Source: Pyrus communis (Eukaryota > Streptophyta > Magnoliopsida > Rosales > Rosaceae). Taken from it: 64,000 nt of DNA. The DNA is taken from NCBI RefSeq assembly GCF_963583255.1, contig NC_084818.1, forward strand, positions 10,666,222 to 10,730,221, read 5' to 3'. The translations under genes were made by a program, and so were the position numbers. The notes under the pieces are model-generated. The model was given only the letters and a program-made list of their open reading frames with translations, did no database searches and was not told the DNA's origin. This document shows, piece after piece, positions 59,341 through 64,000 of the stretch. Position 1 is the first letter of the stretch. Every line of letters begins with the position of its first letter.

Positions 59341-59568
59341 TGTCAACATAACTGAGAAAAGCAATCAAGAAACCTAGAAAGAGTGTGCTCGAGAAAATTT
59401 TAGAGAGAGAGAAAATGGATAACAACTTATGTTCTATTTCTATTAAGTCATAATTACAAGGCTTTCTACTATTTATAGTTACACCTACTATAACTATCTC
59501 ATAACACAACCACTACTACCATGCCACATGTCATATTACATACAACTTATAACCTTTATATTCTAACA
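59341..59568 (-). repeat. copia 5' LTR
   Basis: tgtcaacat...attctaaca, the partner of 54032-54257. Confidence 0.88.
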
Positions 59569-61260
59569 AATGGAGATTATAGAGGTAGGAGAATTAGGAA
59601 GGAAGGCTTTGGCTTTGGGATCTACGAGTGATCGTGATTCTAATAGCCCTACGTGGTTTGGGGTGTAGCTGCTAAGTGTTCCGAACAAGCTGAAGAATTT
59701 TGTGTAGAGGTGCTGCAACAATGCGCTGGCAATGCATTGGAATCTCCAACGACACAATGATCGTGTGCCTGATACATGTGGTATTTGTGCAACACATAAT
59801 GAGACAGAGAATCATCTGTTTTTTGAATGTGAATTTAGTCGGGCTTTTTGGTTTGGTATCCCGTTTCAACTCAATTTACGAGATGTAGTGGGCATGGATT
59901 TCATTGATACTTGGAAGAAGATTTGTTTAAAAGTTTCATGATGTGGCAAAAAAGAAAGATATACTTCAGAGCGTTGTGTTCAGATTATGGCGTATTTGTC
60001 GAAACGCTATGATTTTTAACAAACAACACTTTCATCCTATGGAGGCGTTGGATTTGTGGAGGCAACATTTGGTTGAATTTAGGGGAAGTGAAAAGGGAGA
60101 AGATGAGACTGAACTCTTAGGGGATAAGGGAGCAGTAGGGAAGACGGTGGAGGGGCAAGGTGGCTGGAAGAAGCCCAAGTTTGGGACTTTAAAGTTGAAT
60201 TGTGATGCCGCATGATGCAACAAGTGACGGTGGGGAGCAACATGCTGGGTAATAAGGGATTTTGCTGGGTTATTGTTGGCTGCATCTGCTGTGATGGCAG
60301 AGGCGATGGCTATGAGCAGTGATGAATCTAGTAAATAATATTAGAGGGTTAATAAAAATAACGCGTAAATTTTTTTAACAAAAATAGCATGCATATCATC
60401 ATTTCATCAAGTCTTGGTAAGCCTGAAGTCATTGGGTCCTCTGTAAATGCCTTATTTGCATGGGTAACTAACATGTTCTAAGGCTGCTCTCATATGAATG
60501 TTGAACAAAGAAACACACTTATATTGGACACACTAACAATGTTTGATATCATTGCATCCCATTAATACGTTTGTCCAAGAATGATGATGCTTTGTTATTC
60601 TTTGAGATCACCATTTTATTTACTTTGCATTTCTGGATAGTTTTTTACTTGGTTCTTTTTTTTCTGCTTACAATTGTAACACAACCAACAAACAAGCTAG
60701 AGGTAAATAATATTAGGACTAGACTGTAAAGGGGCAACACCCTTCTAATGCATTTTATCAAGTAGTTGAAGGGCATATATGAAGGCCAACTCCAACCTTT
60801 AACGGGGCAACACCCAAGTCATCCATGGACATTGATCGAAGTTCGAAGGGTCAACACTCAAGTTATCCCTGGACATTCACTAAAGTTTAGGGGGTCAGCT
60901 GACCCTCTGCCCCTCAATGCATCCACCCCTGGCTATGAAGGAGGCATTATGCTTTTGTAGGCAGGAGGGTTATACTCAATTGGTGATTGAATTTGACTCA
61001 CAGTTGGTCATTAGAATGGCTTCAAGGAAGATCGGTGCAGATGCATCAATGGAAAGTGTCATACATGTTATATGGGCTATAGCAAATGAAGTGGGGATTG
61101 TCTCGTTCGAGTTTACTCGTCAGGATGGTAACTAAGCGGCACATGCTGCGGCGGCGTTTGTTCAAACCCATGGTGGATCGTTTAGCTGGGATAATATTGG
61201 TCTAGAGTTTCTGTTTAATATTCTAGTTAATGATGTAAACATTTCTATTCGTATTTAATA
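59569..61260 (+). pseudogene. LINE ORF2 C-terminal fragment: zf-RVT and RNase H
   Basis: zf-RVT: VPNKLKNFVWRCCNNAL, DTCGICATHNETENHLFFEC (59670-59840). RNase H: KPKFGTLKLNCDAA (60170-60215), then, after the hAT-like insertion, EALCFCRQEGYTQLVIEFDS and ASMESVIHVIWAIANEVGIV (60945-61130). Stops occur at several places, for example within the DGN*AAHA equivalent of the RNase H end. Confidence 0.78.
60317..60931. mobile_element. hAT-like short element inside the LINE RNase H region
   Basis: Ends CAGTGATGAATC and, reversed, CAGGGGTGGATGC resemble hAT termini (CAGNGGTGG). Flanks gctatgag and gctatgaa form an 8-bp duplication with one change. Removing it restores the RNase H reading AEAMAM...KEALCF. 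The right part repeats a cggggcaacacccaagt-type phrase twice. No coding capacity. Confidence 0.7.
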
Positions 61261-61297
61261 AAGATCTATCTTTCATCAAAAAAAAAAAAAAAAAAAA

Positions 61298-63464
61298 TTA
61301 GGGTTTGTTTAGGTAGAGATGTTAATTATATGTTACGAGTTTCTTAATTGATGTATAAAACTTTATAATTTAAGGCTGCATCGTAAAGTTGGTGGTGATA
61401 TATAAAAGCATATGTATGTTTTGTAAGATTCTCCATTCAAAGAGTAATGTTAGGAAGATCAAATTTTTTAAACTAAATTTGTAAATCAGATGATGTGATT
61501 GTTGATGATTGGATTATTACACAAGTATTGATTAACGTGCTTATTTTCTATTGGTAACACATAATTTAATTTGCAATTGTTTAATTTCCCTAGCATTGTC
61601 CAAAATGAATTGTGTTTAGCTACGAGCTATATATAATAAGTTCATGTTCACCGTTTGATTGGCTGGTAGATTTTTCTTCTATCGAAGGAAAATACATGCA
61701 TCTGTTATAAATAGACAAAAGTTAGAGAGATAACCTTTCTAAGGACAAGAGTGAAGCAGGTGTAAAATATCACACTATGACTTTAGTAGTTATAACACAA
61801 AAGGATGGCAGATAAAGAGAGGGAGGAATACTGATATTATTTCTCTTGCTTTCTTTCGCAGTGCATTTGATAACAGACAGAGTGCTCTATTTATAAAACG
61901 ACTCTCGTAATTACAATCATTTAAAATATAATGATGATACTTTTGAAGGTATCAAACACTATTACTAAATCTTTAGGCATTCTTTTGAGTGGGCATTCAC
62001 CCACTAATTCTATAACAACATCCACATTATGTGATGCAGAACTCCATTTAAGATTTAAAATAACTTGTGTACTACTAAATTTGTCACGGTTCATTTCCCC
62101 GCACTTCCGCCCGGGGGCCCGCCGCGACTGGCGCCGCGACTTTCCTCTGTTTACAAGAATATATGGGAAGAAAACATGCCATTTTCGTCCCCACTCTCTG
62201 TCATTGAATTTTGAGCAACGTGTCGTTGAAAGTTTGTTAGACATCTATTTGCATATGACAGCTAGGTTACCATCTTCAACCTGATGGGAGGGCATGGTAA
62301 CATCATTCAAACCATTTCATAATTAAAGAAAAATGTCGCCGTAGCTTTATATTTTCAGAAAAGTATATGTCTACTAAATATAATTAAGAACTATAGATAA
62401 TACTATCTGAAAAGTAAACTTTCATCAAAACTAAACTAGTTGTCAACACCTAGATTACATAAATAAGAAGAAAAAAAATCTTGCATCGTACATTCAATTC
62501 ATCCACCTTCAATCTATGAGCTCTATGTTTCCTGCATCTGGGCATTTTTCTTTAAGCATGCTTGAAGTTAAAATGTTTTTTTTGGATAATTCTCACTTTA
62601 CTACATTTAAGTACGGTGAAATTTTAACTTTCATACTCAAATTTTTTTTCGTCCCACTATTAATTTAAAGTTTGAATTTTGTGACACTTTCATAGTTTCG
62701 TTAACCTTTTCATTAGGAATTCGTTAAAGCGTGACGTGCCATGCCATGCCGTTAAGCCAAAAATAAAAAATAAAACTTGCGGTCACTCCCAACTGCGGTC
62801 GACTGAAGAAGAAACCACCATTAAGCTAGCTTCCACCGAACAACCCACCCCGTTGCCGTTGCCATAAGAACACGTACGTTTGTTTCTTTTAAACCGATCC
62901 GGGTGCTTGTATGGATTTTGGTTCTTTCTAACCCTCGGCAAGATATTAAAACTACAAAAATAATTGAACGACTAAGGCTTTGTGTGTAGTTCGGTTTTGC
63001 ATCATCCTTCAGTGCCTTCTACTCTCGCTTCCAGTTTGGTTCTCATTGTACTGGATTGCTTTTTCTTCCTCAACAATATAATATCTTGATCGGTTATACC
63101 GAAAAGAAAAGAAAAGAAAAGCAAAAAGTGCTTTGACTTTTACGGTGGGTGCATTGATCTAAGCTAACTATACTATGTATTGTCTCAGATTTCTCTCTTT
63201 TTTTCATGTTCAGCATTTTGAAAATGAGAAATTAGATTCTCATTCTTTTTTTTTTCTTATTGCATTGATTAAAATCTTATTTGTTTTCAACTCTTGATTA
63301 AGGTCCTTAAGTTTTAATGAATGTCATTATTTTAATAATAAAATATTTACATGTTAAGATAATTACATTTTATCACTAAATATATTCATGTAGTAATATA
63401 TTCATTTAGTGTTACATTTGGTATATTTATATTTATGACTAAACTTTGTATCATCTATTTTTAG
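61298..63464. other. AT-rich intergenic DNA
   Basis: No gene supported. A sharply GC-rich block (about 62093-62147, with cgcccgggggcccgccgcg) stands out. A (GAAAA)n-like tract lies near 63098-63122. The segment from about 62575 has the opening of a common short plant repeat (aattctcactttactacat). Confidence 0.45.
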
Positions 63465-63830
63465 TTTGTACTCATTTTTAATTTGTACCAATTTTCTTTA
63501 CAGTTTTAATTTGTACCCATGTATTAATTGTTTTGTTCCCATATTTTTAAAATTTTTATTTGTACTCATAATTTTTTTCCCCATTTTATTTGTACCCATA
63601 ATTTATTTACAATGTACCCATGTATCTTTAAAAATGTACCACTTGTTATATGTAAAATTTACCCAATTTTTAATGTAAATCTATTATTTTTTTAATCTAA
63701 AATGTATCCGTTGTTGTTATATAAAATGCACGCATTATTTTCTAAATAAAATGTACCCATTTTATTAATATAAAACTTCCCCATTTTTTGTATAAAATGA
63801 ACCCACATTTTTAAAATTTATAACTACGTG
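63465..63830. repeat. degenerate tandem repeat of a 'tgtacccat' motif
   Basis: Words of the type aatttgtacccat or aaaatgtacccat recur about every 20-35 bp, at least ten times, separated by T- or A-rich filler. Frames over it are not real proteins. Confidence 0.65.
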
Positions 63831-64000
63831 CACCATTGTACTCATATAATTATATGGCTACATTCTTTTTAAACATTTTTATGGGTTGTTTGGAATAATG
63901 TTGAAATTGTACCCCATGGATAATTATATATTGCAAATGTACGGGTACATTCTTTTGACATGTGACAACTATTTGATCATTCATAACAATGTTTTCTTTT

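Larger units (their letters stand above)
54032..59568 (-). mobile_element. degenerate Ty1/copia retrotransposon
   Basis: LTRs at 54032-54257 (226 bp) and 59341-59568 (228 bp) have TG...CA ends and differ at about 16 positions plus a 2-bp indel by eye. On the minus strand the order is 5' LTR, primer-binding site, gag, protease, integrase, RT, RNase H, purine tract, 3' LTR, which is the copia order. The coding region has many in-frame stops and shifts, so the copy is dead. The flanks cgatg and aatgg do not give a clean 5-bp duplication, probably through later mutation. Confidence 0.88.
53550..61297 (+). mobile_element. decayed 5'-truncated L1-type LINE, interrupted twice
   Basis: ORF2 remains are split by a copia element (54032-59568) and a hAT-like element (60317-60931). 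Left of the copia element is the region upstream of zf-RVT; right of it zf-RVT, RNase H and a 3' UTR ending in about 20 A (61278-61297). The reverse transcriptase and all upstream parts are missing. Frames contain stops and shifts. It is a different and older copy than the intact LINE at 14.9-21.7 kb. Confidence 0.8.

Noticed and set aside
54027..59573. A clean 5-bp target duplication for the copia element.
   Set aside because: The flanks are cgatg and aatgg; only a shifted four-base word with one change (gatg/aatg) can be proposed. Not enough to claim.
1..64000. CRISPR arrays, bacterial operons or ribosome-binding sites.
   Set aside because: The window is plant nuclear DNA; the regular repeats found are SINEs, MITEs or satellites, not spacer arrays.

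Overview
This window is nuclear DNA from a flowering plant. The evidence is spliced genes with GT-AG introns, chloroplast-targeted and BTB-family proteins typical of plants, an RNase H-bearing plant L1-type LINE, tRNA-derived SINEs and a MIR159 hairpin. The repeat types suggest a woody eudicot, perhaps Rosaceae (apple/pear group), but that is an inference from general repeat style, not a proof.

Layout. 1-8.1 kb is AT-rich intergenic DNA with SINEs, foldback MITEs and one poly(A)-tailed retrosequence. 8.16-10.52 kb is a decayed GDSL esterase/lipase gene (+). 11.2-12.1 kb is an intact single-exon DUF1191 membrane protein gene (-). 13.0-14.0 kb is a Harbinger-like element (TAA target duplication) with host-like interior. 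14.85-21.71 kb is a full-length L1-type LINE with a perfect 16-bp target duplication, an intact ORF1 and an intact 1380-residue ORF2. 23.1-26.9 kb is a long LTR-like insertion that splits a SINE. 28.9-31.2 kb is a five-exon CURT1 thylakoid-curvature gene (+). 31.97-35.09 kb is a six-exon BTB-BACK gene of the POB1/LRB family (-), convergent with CURT1. 36.7-41.4 kb holds SINEs, a 33-bp minisatellite, a DUF1068 exon fragment and two more Harbinger-like ends. 41.8-50.0 kb is a transposon nest: a non-autonomous LTR element, a truncated Harbinger-like element, a second 3.85-kb Harbinger-like element inside it, and inside that a hAT element carrying a captured RING-H2 fragment. 52.46-52.63 kb is a MIR159 precursor (-). 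53.5-61.3 kb is a decayed LINE (+) interrupted by a degenerate Ty1/copia element (-) and a 0.6-kb hAT-like element. 61.3-64 kb is AT-rich with simple and degenerate repeats.

The host genes are few: GDSL relic, DUF1191, CURT1, POB1/LRB and MIR159. From memory, their order resembles Arabidopsis At4g01130-At4g01160 (GDSL, DUF1191, CURT1A, LRB3), while a MIR159c next to a POB1/LRB gene resembles At2g46255/At2g46260. The genes do not form a pathway. What links the rest is layered transposition, which has lengthened the interval between the conserved genes.
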